From the NCBI GenBank assembly GCA_028281425.1, contig JANQJX010000190.1:1-6178 (forward strand): a DNA stretch of 6,178 bases. Direction: 5' to 3'. This document shows, piece after piece, positions 1-6,178 of the stretch. A program made the translations under genes and the position numbers. Origin of the DNA: Simkania sp. GTDB lineage: Bacteria; Chlamydiota; Chlamydiia; Chlamydiales; Simkaniaceae. Position 1 is the first letter of the stretch. Each line of letters opens with the position of its first letter. Below the pieces are notes generated by a model. It made no database searches. It had not been told where the DNA came from and saw nothing but the letters and a program-made list of their open reading frames with translations.

Positions 1-156
1 GCAGAAAATAAGATCTTTATGCACAGTCTCGATTGAAACTGGAAAGGCTATGTCATCATAACGTATGAGACATGATAGAAGATTCACTCCTTGAATACAC
101 TTTCCTTTAACATGAGAAAAATGCGGGCAAATGATCTCATTTTCATCAGTATAGGG
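1..156 (-). pseudogene. DDE transposase fragment (IS4/IS701-like), truncated and decayed
   Basis: Read on the minus strand, one frame is open from 198 down to base 1 and runs off the window. From about 156 onward the translation contains PYTDENEII, then HFSHVKGK, GVNLLS and a V-H-K-D end. From memory this is the conserved block of a group of bacterial DDE transposases (usual form EKPxTDENEIxxWHFDHxKxRxVKGxNLL) common in intracellular bacteria. The usual Trp before the His-Phe pair is Pro here. The preceding part of the protein, which should hold an Asp-Asp-Thr/Ser-Ile segment with a catalytic Asp, is absent: upstream codons give unrelated residues (NEIKILALI) and a stop follows at 199-201. 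No ATG start exists; the only near start is TTG at 184-186. The piece therefore looks like the middle of a transposase that lost its 5' end, with the remainder outside the window. The family assignment rests on recalled motifs and was not searched. Confidence 0.7.
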
Positions 157-176
157 AATAAGGGCTAAAATTTTTA

Positions 177-205
177 TTTCATTCAAAGCTTTTATTGTTT
201 ACAAT
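177..205 (+). promoter_or_regulatory. Candidate promoter for the three-gene plus-strand cluster
   Basis: TACAAT at 200-205 matches the -10 consensus TATAAT at five of six positions. TTTCAT at 177-182 is a weak -35, and the spacer is 17 bases. This would put the transcript start near 212 and leave a leader of about 45 bases before the ATG at 258. It lies just outside the recognisable transposase remnant. It also argues against translation starting at 195 or 204, which would fall inside the promoter. Such boxes arise easily in AT-rich DNA, so support is modest. Confidence 0.3.
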
Positions 206-247
206 GATCCCAATCAATTTCCTGAAGGAAATTAAATTTGAACAGAT

Positions 248-252
248 AGAGG
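248..252 (+). promoter_or_regulatory. Ribosome binding site (AGAGG) that sets the start of the first gene
   Basis: AGAGG lies 5 bases before the ATG at 258 and 8 bases before the adjacent in-frame ATG at 261; both are workable spacings. The upstream in-frame starts (TTG at 195, ATG at 204) have no purine-rich Shine-Dalgarno sequence before them. The choice between 258 and 261 cannot be made from sequence alone. Confidence 0.5.
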
Positions 253-257
253 TTTTA

Positions 258-1358
258 ATGATGAATCCCATAGGTCATTCAAGGTATGATTCACCTTGTT
301 GCTTAATAAGTCACCCACTTCATTTTTTAATCAAGCAACGTAATTCCACTTACGTGAATTCTAATGCAAACTCTTCAAGAAATTGGATTTTTATTTCTAA
401 AAAAGCGCTTACAACGGTAAAATTGCAAATAGCACTTCCTTTTTTGTTAGTGGCAGCCATTTTAGAAACAGCAATACATCGATTTTTTTCCCTGCTTTTT
501 TATATGATAGATCCCGAACTCTCTACATTTGTGACTAAATTTGCTCAAAGTAGTGAATTCACCGTAATGCGGATCACCACCATTTTTTTTAAAAACATCA
601 CAGGTGGTACTATTTTCGATAAAGAAGTCTTTGCAAGAAAACATATGGCTCGTTTTCTTCCAGATTGGCTTTCTAAATACATCTATAGACCACAAGACCG
701 TCAATTTGTTGAATATCATATGCTACAAAATAACAATAGCCAAAGCGTCCAGCAAATTTCTCAAAATCCTCGCATGGATCTTTTGATCCTCTCCTTATTT
801 GATATGATTGAAACGCATTCAAACCGTCCACGGATGAACCCAAACACCGCAAATAATGGAATGGTTGATGTTTGTTCCTTGATTCAACAAACACTACAAC
901 CCTATCCTGCAAAGGCTCAAAAAGAGACCATAGAATACATCAAAGGTTATTCTGCCGATGTGATAATGTGGATTTCTTTTTTAATCATTTATCATTGGGT
1001 GCATGGAATTTACAAAAATCATTCCAAACCTCTCTATATCCAACAAAAGTTCTGGAAGTCGATTCAAGCCCTACGCTCCGACCCCTCTTTGAACAAGGCT
1101 TTTAACACCATTCAAAATAACCCCAAAAAACAAGCCTTGCTTCATCAGATGACCCACCTGACACCTCAACAATTCGACACCATGATTATATTGCGTGAGT
1201 CTAAAGAGAAGTTAAACGAAAATAAAGAGACCATGATTGATTCAGATATTTATAATATTTCGCAAGCGATCAAAAAGTGTTCCAATAAGTTCGTTCAAGG
1301 AAATCTCTTCTTCGAAAAAGGGGGCCCCACATTAATAAAATTACTCGAAAACAGCTAA
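258..1358 (+). CDS. Hypothetical membrane-anchored protein, 366 aa
   Basis: I do not recognise a family. The start at 258 (or 261) is chosen for its AGAGG ribosome binding site; the frame is open back to 195, but that extension lacks a binding site and overlaps a candidate promoter. The protein has a Ser/Asn-rich N-terminal region without a classical cleavable signal peptide, a strongly hydrophobic stretch at about residues 57-84 (from LQIALPFLLVAAIL onward), a central soluble part rich in Gln/Asn (about 85-230), a second hydrophobic stretch at about 234-249 (ADVIMWISFLIIYHW), and a basic, Lys/Gln/Asn-rich C-terminal part. Two membrane passes with a central domain of roughly 150 residues would fit, as would one anchor plus a buried helix. 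The spacing is too wide for the bilobed hydrophobic domain of chlamydial inclusion membrane proteins. It ends 16 bases before the next gene, suggesting co-transcription. Base composition resembles its neighbours, so it is likely a real gene; its function is unknown. Confidence 0.75.
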   Translation: MMNPIGHSRYDSPCCLISHPLHFLIKQRNSTYVNSNANSSRNWIFISKKALTTVKLQIALPFLLVAAILETAIHRFFSLLFYMIDPELSTFVTKFAQSSEFTVMRITTIFFKNITGGTIFDKEVFARKHMARFLPDWLSKYIYRPQDRQFVEYHMLQNNNSQSVQQISQNPRMDLLILSLFDMIETHSNRPRMNPNTANNGMVDVCSLIQQTLQPYPAKAQKETIEYIKGYSADVIMWISFLIIYHWVHGIYKNHSKPLYIQQKFWKSIQALRSDPSLNKAFNTIQNNPKKQALLHQMTHLTPQQFDTMIILRESKEKLNENKETMIDSDIYNISQAIKKCSNKFVQGNLFFEKGGPTLIKLLENS

Positions 1359-1374
1359 TATAGCTACCGAATGA

Positions 1375-2544
1375 ATGACAAAGCAAAAATACCAATATTT
1401 TCAAAATAAACTTAAGGAAAAAGAAGGGCGTGATCCCCCAGTCTCTTTTTTAGGTCAAAGCTTCTTAAATGCTTCAAAAGAAGAGATCGTCGATTTTAGC
1501 TCTCCTGATTTCCTTTCCCTTTCCTCTCATTCTCATATCAAGAAGAAGATGATGAAATATGTGCTTGAATGGGGAGTGACACCTTCTCTTTTAAACCCTC
1601 TTAAAAAATATCTCAAATGCTATAGAGATCTCGAAAACAAATTCTCTCAATGTCTCGGTCAAGAAAAAGTGCTCTTTTTCCCTTCTTTAAACCAAGTTAG
1701 CTATCTTATTCTATCTATACTTGGAGGAGACTCCCCCCTTTTTTTTATTGATCGTCTTTGTCAAAACCATCTCCTCCAATCGGTCAGTGCAACCCAAGCC
1801 AAAGTACTCCGTTTTGAACACAAAGACCTCAATCAACTTGAAGTGCTTCTTAAAAAATTCTCTTTTTTCTCCTCAACAACTAAAATGATTATTTCTGAAT
1901 CTCTCTTTGCTACAAGTGGAAAAACTGCCGATATTCAAGGCTTAGTCAAGCTTGCTAAGAAATATGAGACCCTCCTTTGTCTTGATGACTCCCATGCTTT
2001 TGGAATTCTCGGAAAGCAAGGGATGGGACTTGGAGCCTATAGAAATGGAATTGATGTGATTTTAGGGTCCTTTGGTAATGCTTCTCCTTCATCTCCAGCT
2101 TTTGTTGCTTTAAATCCCTTGCTATATCACTACTTTAAAACCTTTTCTCCCCAAATGATCGAAGCAGTTTTTCTCTCTCCTCCTCTTATTGGGGCAATTA
2201 GTGGCATTTTGGATCTTATTTATGCCATGCAAGCAGAAAGAATCGACCTCATGAAAAAAAGTAATGATCTAAGAAGAGCTCTACATTCTCTTAATTATCA
2301 TGTAGAAGGGGAACACACCCCTATCATCACGCTTCTTTTCAACTCGGAAAAAGAGTTAATGCAAGTCTATGAAACCCTTTTAAAGGCTCATATCTTAGCT
2401 AATGTTTTGAAACCGCCTTATGTTCCAATAGGGGGAGAAAGGTTGCAATTGATGGTCACTTCTTCTCATCAAGAGAAAGATTTTTCAAAACTTATTGCCA
2501 TTTTAAAAGGAATTAAAAAAGAACCTTTAGTATCTATTATTTGA
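1375..2544 (+). CDS. AONS/alpha-oxoamine synthase-family PLP protein (BioF-like) lacking the catalytic lysine
   Basis: The 389 aa match the family length (E. coli BioF is 384). Family members use PLP to condense an amino acid with an acyl thioester (BioF, KBL, ALAS, serine palmitoyltransferase). Visible family blocks, in order: GVTPSLLNPLKKY (67-79, the GSGGSR-type loop, much changed), FFIDRLCQNHLL (123-134), ISESLFATSGKTADI (173-187), CLDDSHAFGILGKQGMG (202-218) and VPIGGERLQL (350-359, with the C-terminal substrate-side Arg at 356). D204 and H207 align with the PLP-contacting Asp and His of BioF. However, the Schiff-base Lys (K236 in BioF, in TFGKGFG) is replaced by N235 in SFGNASPSS, and no Lys occurs nearby until K255. 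The His that stacks on PLP (H133 in BioF) aligns with Q130. Normal aminotransferase or synthase chemistry is therefore unlikely; a pseudoenzyme, binding protein or repurposed enzyme is more likely. The ATG at 1375 has only a weak ribosome binding site, 16 bases after the upstream gene. Fold assignment is confident; function is not. Confidence 0.85.
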   Translation: MTKQKYQYFQNKLKEKEGRDPPVSFLGQSFLNASKEEIVDFSSPDFLSLSSHSHIKKKMMKYVLEWGVTPSLLNPLKKYLKCYRDLENKFSQCLGQEKVLFFPSLNQVSYLILSILGGDSPLFFIDRLCQNHLLQSVSATQAKVLRFEHKDLNQLEVLLKKFSFFSSTTKMIISESLFATSGKTADIQGLVKLAKKYETLLCLDDSHAFGILGKQGMGLGAYRNGIDVILGSFGNASPSSPAFVALNPLLYHYFKTFSPQMIEAVFLSPPLIGAISGILDLIYAMQAERIDLMKKSNDLRRALHSLNYHVEGEHTPIITLLFNSEKELMQVYETLLKAHILANVLKPPYVPIGGERLQLMVTSSHQEKDFSKLIAILKGIKKEPLVSII

Positions 2545-2575
2545 TTCTTTTTTTTACTTCAGATAAGAAAAAGTT

Positions 2576-3058
2576 ATGTATACAAGAAAGCAAAAGGTGA
2601 AAATTTACATCGCCTTCTTAGGAATTATCTACGTTATTGAAGCTTTGACAGCTCTTCTTATCCTAAAAGATGTTATATCCCTCTATTTAACATCCAGCCT
2701 CCCTAAATGGATGTTACGCATCCGTTATCTTGCCCCTATTTGGATTTTTCTCCATACACTTGTCGGAATTGCAGGAGCAAAAATTTGGATGTCTCCCCCT
2801 TCCTTAATACGTCTACATACTCTCTATGCTCTTGCGATCTCTATGTTTCTTGATTTCTTTTATCCTATTAGTTTTTTCTACATCCCCATTTCTATTCTCT
2901 CCCCTTTTCTAAACACGCTTCTTTTTATCTCCTTTTTTGCTTTGATATTCTATTCCTTCCTGATGAATAAAATCGCCTCCTTTCTCTTCATTCCTTATGT
3001 CTTTTGGATTTTTTATAAAATGGTTTTTCATTGGCTCTATTTTATTCTCAATATGTAA
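2576..3058 (+). CDS. Divergent TspO/MBR family membrane protein, 160 aa
   Basis: The length fits TspO (about 155-170 aa). Five hydrophobic helices are visible at roughly residues 9-29, 48-70, 79-101, 105-128 and 133-157, with a short positively charged N-terminus (MYTRKQKVK). Three family landmarks appear at correct spacing: P54..W56 with G64, A66 and W71, matching the helix-2 pattern in which Gly follows Trp by 8 and a second Trp follows Gly by 7; LDFFYPISFF at 92-101, corresponding to the helix-3 LNxxWSPxFF block with Asn changed to Asp and Trp to Tyr; and PYVFW at 140-144 followed by H152 where the family has PYLxW...LN. TspO proteins sit in the membrane (outer membrane in some bacteria) and bind porphyrins and cholesterol-like ligands, acting in stress or tetrapyrrole handling. 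It lies 31 bases after the BioF-like gene, with an AAGAAAA-type weak ribosome binding site. The loss of several family Trp and Asn residues makes ligand binding uncertain. Another small polytopic protein is possible but less likely. Confidence 0.7.
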   Translation: MYTRKQKVKIYIAFLGIIYVIEALTALLILKDVISLYLTSSLPKWMLRIRYLAPIWIFLHTLVGIAGAKIWMSPPSLIRLHTLYALAISMFLDFFYPISFFYIPISILSPFLNTLLFISFFALIFYSFLMNKIASFLFIPYVFWIFYKMVFHWLYFILNM

Positions 3059-3176
3059 CTTGATCAGAGAGAATTTAATAGATATACCAGAGAAACAGAG
3101 CACATGAATTTTTTAGAGGTGGCGTAAAATGGGGGTTAGATTTGTGATGAAATTTTCAGAACTCGACTAAGGGAGA

Positions 3177-3243
3177 GGTGTGTCTAAATGAGGCTTATTT
3201 TAAAAGAAAAATTTTAAAATAAGCCTAAAACCATAGAAACACC
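3177..3243. terminator. Large hairpin between convergent genes, probable bidirectional transcription end
   Basis: A perfect 15-base inverted repeat, AGGCTTATTTTAAAA (3191-3205) and its complement (3212-3226), has a 6-base loop. After an asymmetric internal bulge (5 versus 8 bases) the arms pair again: GGTGTGTCT (3177-3185) with AGAAACACC (3235-3243), one mismatch. It lies between two genes pointing at each other, where a shared terminator is expected. It has no clear T-run after the stem on either strand and the stem is AT-rich, so it is not a textbook intrinsic terminator. It could instead be an RNA stability element or a small inverted-repeat insertion. The remaining parts of 3059-3323 show no convincing gene. 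Confidence 0.5.
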
Positions 3244-3323
3244 CTACTTTTCGGAGAACTTCTTGATCCATCGACTGCTTCGTTCTTATGACATAGTTTT
3301 TGCTTCAGATTGCAACAGGCCCC

Positions 3324-5894
3324 TTATGTATCGGGAATGATGCGACATCGATCATGTTCACTATACTCTTGACGAACCACTTTAAGTTCATCCTCATCAC
3401 AAGGACATTTTTCTAATCCCCAAATCAATTGGGCATAGTTTTGAATGGATATGTCAGCAGAAAAAGAGCCCATACCCGCTATGTTATATAAAGCATATTC
3501 AGCCCATTTCATTGGATCAAAGTAGAGCTCTTCAACTTTTTTTTGAGTTTCGTAATATGACAGCAAATCATTTAAGACAAAAAAACGATCTGCAATGACT
3601 CCTGGAGCTCCTTTCATTAACGATTCATGCACATTTTTAAGAGCTTTTTCCTCCATTTCATTCTCCACAAGCGAGCCATCGATAAGAGCATCCATCACAC
3701 GTCTTATTTTCGCATCATTTGTATACCAACTCAAAGGATTGTAATGATGTTTTTGACGCATTTTGTCATTCTCTTCAGCAGTTGCCCCAAATAAAAAGGG
3801 CCACTTTTTATCTCCAATGTTTTTTCGCATCTCGACATTTGCTCCATCATCGGTACAAATCGTAAGCGCTCCATTAATGGAAAATTTCATGTTCCCCGTA
3901 CCTGAAGCTTCCATACCCGCTGTTGATATTTGCTCGGAGAGATCGGTTGCTGGAATGATAATCTCAGCTTTTGAAACGTTGTAATTTTCGACAAAAAAGA
4001 CTTTCAAGTGTTCTTGCATTTCTTTGTCACGATTAATTTTACGTCCCAAGCAGTAAATAAAGCGAATGATATTTTTAGCAAGAACATACCCAGGAGCTGC
4101 TTTACCTCCAAAAATCACAAACCGTTTGATCCGATGTGATGTTTTTTGTTCTTTGATTTCGAAATAAAGCATCAAAAGATGAAGAGCTTTCATAAGTTGT
4201 CTTTTATATTCATGAATTCTCTTGACTTGAACATCAAAAAGAGCCTCTTCTCCTAAGATGTTTTCAGCAATAAATCTCTCTGAAATCCCATGACGGGCCT
4301 GAAGATCTTCTCGAATCATATTGAGAAGTCTTGTTTTATTTTCCCTTTTGATAGAAAGAAACTCTTTTTGCGCCTCTTTATCTTGAGCATAATCAGCAAG
4401 TTTTTTAATTTGCTCAAAGTCAGTAATCCACTTTCTTCCTATCCGCTGATCAATAAAATGGGCAAGTTTGGGATTGCAAGAAAGAAGCCACCGTCTTTGA
4501 GTGACACCATTAGTGATATTGACAAATTTTGTGGAATCAAAATCATAAAAATCTTTAAAAAGGGATGATTTGAGAATTTCAGTATGTAATTTAGCAACCC
4601 CATTGACCTTATGAGAGCCGTAAATCGCCAAATGAGCCATTTTGACCTGTCCTTCTTCTAACATAGACATACGTCTTAACTTCGTTTCATCATTTGGAAA
4701 TTTTTCTTTTATTTGATGACAAAAGCGCTCATTAAGTTTCTGAATAATATTAAATTGTCTTGGAAGAAGCTCTTGCATACGCAAAGTATTCCACTCTTCA
4801 AGGGCTTCTTTTAAAACCGTATGATTAGTATAAGAACAACATGTGCGTGTCACATCCCATGCATTATCAAAAGGAATATCATACTCTTTGGTTAAAATAC
4901 GCATAAGTTCGGGAATGACCAACGAAGGGTGGGTATCATTGATTTGAATGCGTACTTTGTCAGGAAAAGCATGAAAAGTCTCATGACTCTCAAAATAGTG
5001 GCAAAGAATATCTTGAAGGGATGCTGAAACAAGTAAAAATTCTTGCTTAAGACGTATTCGCTTGCCTGCTTCATGGTTGTCATTAGGATAAAGAACATCT
5101 GTTAAAGAGGTATTTTCACTTGCTTTACCAAATTCCCCTGCATTATAGCGTTGCAATTGAAAGTTACGTGGGGATTCTTTTGTCGACCAAAGACGCAGAG
5201 TTAAAACCGAAAAATTGGGAAGATGGCTAAACCCAATAATCGGCAAATCATAAGGAAGAGCACGGACTTCTTCATAATCGATAAGATCATAAACCTTATC
5301 TCCATGAGAATTTTGTCGCTCGATCAACTTGCCGGCAAAAGAAACAGGAACAGCATGGGAATCCCGTCGGAACTCCCATGGATTTTCGGTTAAAAGCCAA
5401 CAATCAGGACGTTCAAGTTGAACTCCACAGATGAGTTCTTGCTCAAAGATCCCATAATGGTAACGCATTCCATAAGCAAAAGCAGGATATTGCAGAGTAG
5501 CTAAAGAATCGAGAAAACAAGAAGCAAGACGCCCAAGCCCCCCATTTCCTATCCCAATATCTGATTCCATTTTTACAACTGTTTCAAAATCACGCCCTAA
5601 AATTTTAAGAACTTGCTTTACCAAATCCACCGCACTGATATTGGTGATATTGTTAACAAAAAGACGCCCAGGCATATATTCCATAGACAAATAGTAGAGC
5701 ATACGTGTTTTTTTCTTTTTAAAGGTATGCATCGTTGCCGTCCAGTTGATCATGATCTCTTCACGAAGTGAAACACAAAAAGCGCGATAAAACTCTTCAT
5801 GAGTCGCTTCATCAGCTGTACGTCCTAAAGTGGTGATGAGGTAGTGACGCACTTTTTGAGCAAAAGTTTGTGCTTTATATTCAACTACATCCAT
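3324..5894 (-). CDS. glgP: Glycogen phosphorylase
   Basis: GlgP (GT35 family) is a cytoplasmic PLP enzyme that cleaves alpha-1,4 glucan ends with phosphate, releasing glucose-1-phosphate in glycogen breakdown. At 856 aa it is slightly longer than the usual 810-840. The match to rabbit muscle enzyme runs essentially end to end: YYLSMEYMPGR (67-77), GNGGLGRLAS (116-125), LYPNDN (268-273), INDTHPSL (318-325), H358 in YTNHTVL (rabbit H377), R559, Y563 and K564 in RIHEYKR (rabbit R569, Y573, K574), GGKAAPGY (596-603), E662 and the PLP Lys K670 in EASGTGNMK (rabbit K680). All catalytic residues seen are intact. Oddities: the Gly in NGALTIGT is Cys (C680), and there is a charged, Cys-containing C-terminal tail of about 25 residues beyond WGLE. 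The eukaryotic N-terminal phosphorylation segment is absent, as in bacteria. The ATG at 5892-5894 is supported by the N-terminal alignment and a GGTGA at 5899-5903. The gene stands alone, facing the plus-strand cluster. Confidence 0.97.
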   Translation of the reverse strand: MDVVEYKAQTFAQKVRHYLITTLGRTADEATHEEFYRAFCVSLREEIMINWTATMHTFKKKKTRMLYYLSMEYMPGRLFVNNITNISAVDLVKQVLKILGRDFETVVKMESDIGIGNGGLGRLASCFLDSLATLQYPAFAYGMRYHYGIFEQELICGVQLERPDCWLLTENPWEFRRDSHAVPVSFAGKLIERQNSHGDKVYDLIDYEEVRALPYDLPIIGFSHLPNFSVLTLRLWSTKESPRNFQLQRYNAGEFGKASENTSLTDVLYPNDNHEAGKRIRLKQEFLLVSASLQDILCHYFESHETFHAFPDKVRIQINDTHPSLVIPELMRILTKEYDIPFDNAWDVTRTCCSYTNHTVLKEALEEWNTLRMQELLPRQFNIIQKLNERFCHQIKEKFPNDETKLRRMSMLEEGQVKMAHLAIYGSHKVNGVAKLHTEILKSSLFKDFYDFDSTKFVNITNGVTQRRWLLSCNPKLAHFIDQRIGRKWITDFEQIKKLADYAQDKEAQKEFLSIKRENKTRLLNMIREDLQARHGISERFIAENILGEEALFDVQVKRIHEYKRQLMKALHLLMLYFEIKEQKTSHRIKRFVIFGGKAAPGYVLAKNIIRFIYCLGRKINRDKEMQEHLKVFFVENYNVSKAEIIIPATDLSEQISTAGMEASGTGNMKFSINGALTICTDDGANVEMRKNIGDKKWPFLFGATAEENDKMRQKHHYNPLSWYTNDAKIRRVMDALIDGSLVENEMEEKALKNVHESLMKGAPGVIADRFFVLNDLLSYYETQKKVEELYFDPMKWAEYALYNIAGMGSFSADISIQNYAQLIWGLEKCPCDEDELKVVRQEYSEHDRCRIIPDT

Positions 5895-5928
5895 ACATTC
5901 ACCATTCTATGATTCCATCTCTAAAAAT

Positions 5929-5957
5929 TAAAATCCTCTTTCTAACCGAACTTCCAA
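5929..5957 (-). promoter_or_regulatory. Candidate glgP promoter
   Basis: Reading the minus strand, TTGGAA (5957-5952) resembles a -35 and ATTTTA (5934-5929) a weak -10, separated by 17 bases. The transcript would start about 30 bases before the glgP ATG. The surrounding 5901-6060 is only 26% G+C, so chance matches are common and other pairings are possible. No operator-like repeat is visible here. Confidence 0.22.
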
Positions 5958-6010
5958 AAAGCATAATTTTTCAAAAAACCTACATTTTTTTCTTTTAACA
6001 TGAATGGAAA

Positions 6011-6178
6011 ATGAAAATAAAGAGGCTATTAAAATTTCGTTCATTTATCAAAAATAGAGCGCAAAACCTCTTCCTTCATGTGGAGGATCTAGAGCTCTCA
6101 GGCGCCTTTTTGCTGCTGTTCAATGGACTCCACGCAAAGCAGACAAGGAACGCCCCTCCTACAGAGCCGGCAAAATAG
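6011..6178 (+). CDS. Small hypothetical ORF, 55 aa, doubtful
   Basis: The frame starts with ATG at 6011 and ends at TAG 6176-6178, the last bases of the window. It begins MKIKRLLKFRSFIKNR, a very basic stretch, continues with a short hydrophobic segment (SGAFLLLFNGL, about residues 30-40) and ends in a polar Pro-containing tail. I do not recognise it. The only purine-rich sequence upstream is GGA two bases before the ATG, too close for a good ribosome binding site. The second half lies in a GC-rich patch in which another plus frame and one minus frame are also open, so the coding strand is unclear. It may be a real small gene, a fragment of a larger or mobile element, or a chance frame. It is divergent from glgP. 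Confidence 0.3.
   Translation: MKIKRLLKFRSFIKNRAQNLFLHVEDLELSGAFLLLFNGLHAKQTRNAPPTEPAK

Noticed and set aside
195..257. N-terminal extension of the first gene to TTG 195 or ATG 204
   Set aside because: No ribosome binding site precedes either start, the region carries a good -10 box, and it abuts the transposase remnant; the ATG at 258/261 has AGAGG at good spacing.
462..1105. Several overlapping open frames of 60-85 codons on both strands inside the first gene
   Set aside because: They lie wholly inside a longer gene, lack good ribosome binding sites and show no family motif; they are out-of-frame shadows.
2515..2555. A-run/T-run pairing with an eight-T tract between the second and third genes, terminator-like
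   Set aside because: The potential stem is almost only A-T pairs with a loop of about 21 bases; too weak to be called a terminator, and the third gene has no clear promoter of its own after it.
2909..3103. Minus-strand 64-codon frame overlapping the TspO-like gene
   Set aside because: Its Lys/Glu-rich content is the antisense of hydrophobic codons of the TspO-like protein; no independent support.
3244..3285. Minus-strand frame reading ERSSRWIKKFSEK then stop, reminiscent of a transposase C-terminus
   Set aside because: Only 13 codons, with a stop just upstream; no firm family match, could be chance.
3763..5098. Open frames of 68-92 codons within glgP on both strands
   Set aside because: They are embedded in an intact, fully aligned glgP and are shadows.
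6004..6057. 17-codon plus-strand frame beginning at ATG 6004
   Set aside because: Very short, no ribosome binding site, and overlaps the other small frame; possible only as a leader peptide, for which there is no evidence.
1..6178. CRISPR array, tRNA, rRNA or riboswitch
   Set aside because: No regularly spaced repeats, no cloverleaf-like segment and no recognisable RNA consensus seen by eye on either strand.

Overview
The window looks like AT-rich bacterial DNA, most plausibly from an intracellular bacterium of the Chlamydiae (environmental-chlamydia type). That lineage is an inference from base composition, from a glycogen phosphorylase of bacterial type, and from the kind of decaying transposase at the left edge. 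No rRNA or other phylogenetic marker is present to settle it.

Layout. Positions 1-156 (minus) hold a broken piece of a DDE transposase that runs off the left end. Next to it starts a compact three-gene plus-strand cluster: 258-1358 (unrecognised membrane-anchored protein), 1375-2544 (a PLP-dependent fold-type I protein of the 8-amino-7-oxononanoate synthase / alpha-oxoamine synthase family) and 2576-3058 (a divergent TspO/MBR five-helix membrane protein). The gaps of 16 and 31 bases suggest one transcript, probably driven by a promoter at about 177-205 and ended by a large hairpin at 3177-3243. Converging on that hairpin from the minus strand is a full-length glycogen phosphorylase gene, glgP (3324-5894), with its own upstream AT-rich promoter region. 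The last 284 bases contain a very AT-rich spacer, then an abrupt GC-rich patch (about 6061-6178) and a small 55-codon open frame (6011-6178) that ends exactly at the window edge.

How the genes may work together. GlgP degrades storage glycogen to glucose-1-phosphate and is a self-contained housekeeping gene here. The plus-strand cluster is the unusual part. The alpha-oxoamine synthase homologue keeps its fold motifs and the PLP-binding Asp/His pair, but has Asn where the Schiff-base Lys should be and Gln where the PLP-stacking His should be, so it looks like a pseudoenzyme or a repurposed enzyme. It sits between an orphan membrane protein and a TspO-like protein. TspO proteins bind tetrapyrroles and other ligands, and the alpha-oxoamine synthase family includes 5-aminolevulinate synthase, but any functional link between these genes is speculation from proximity only.
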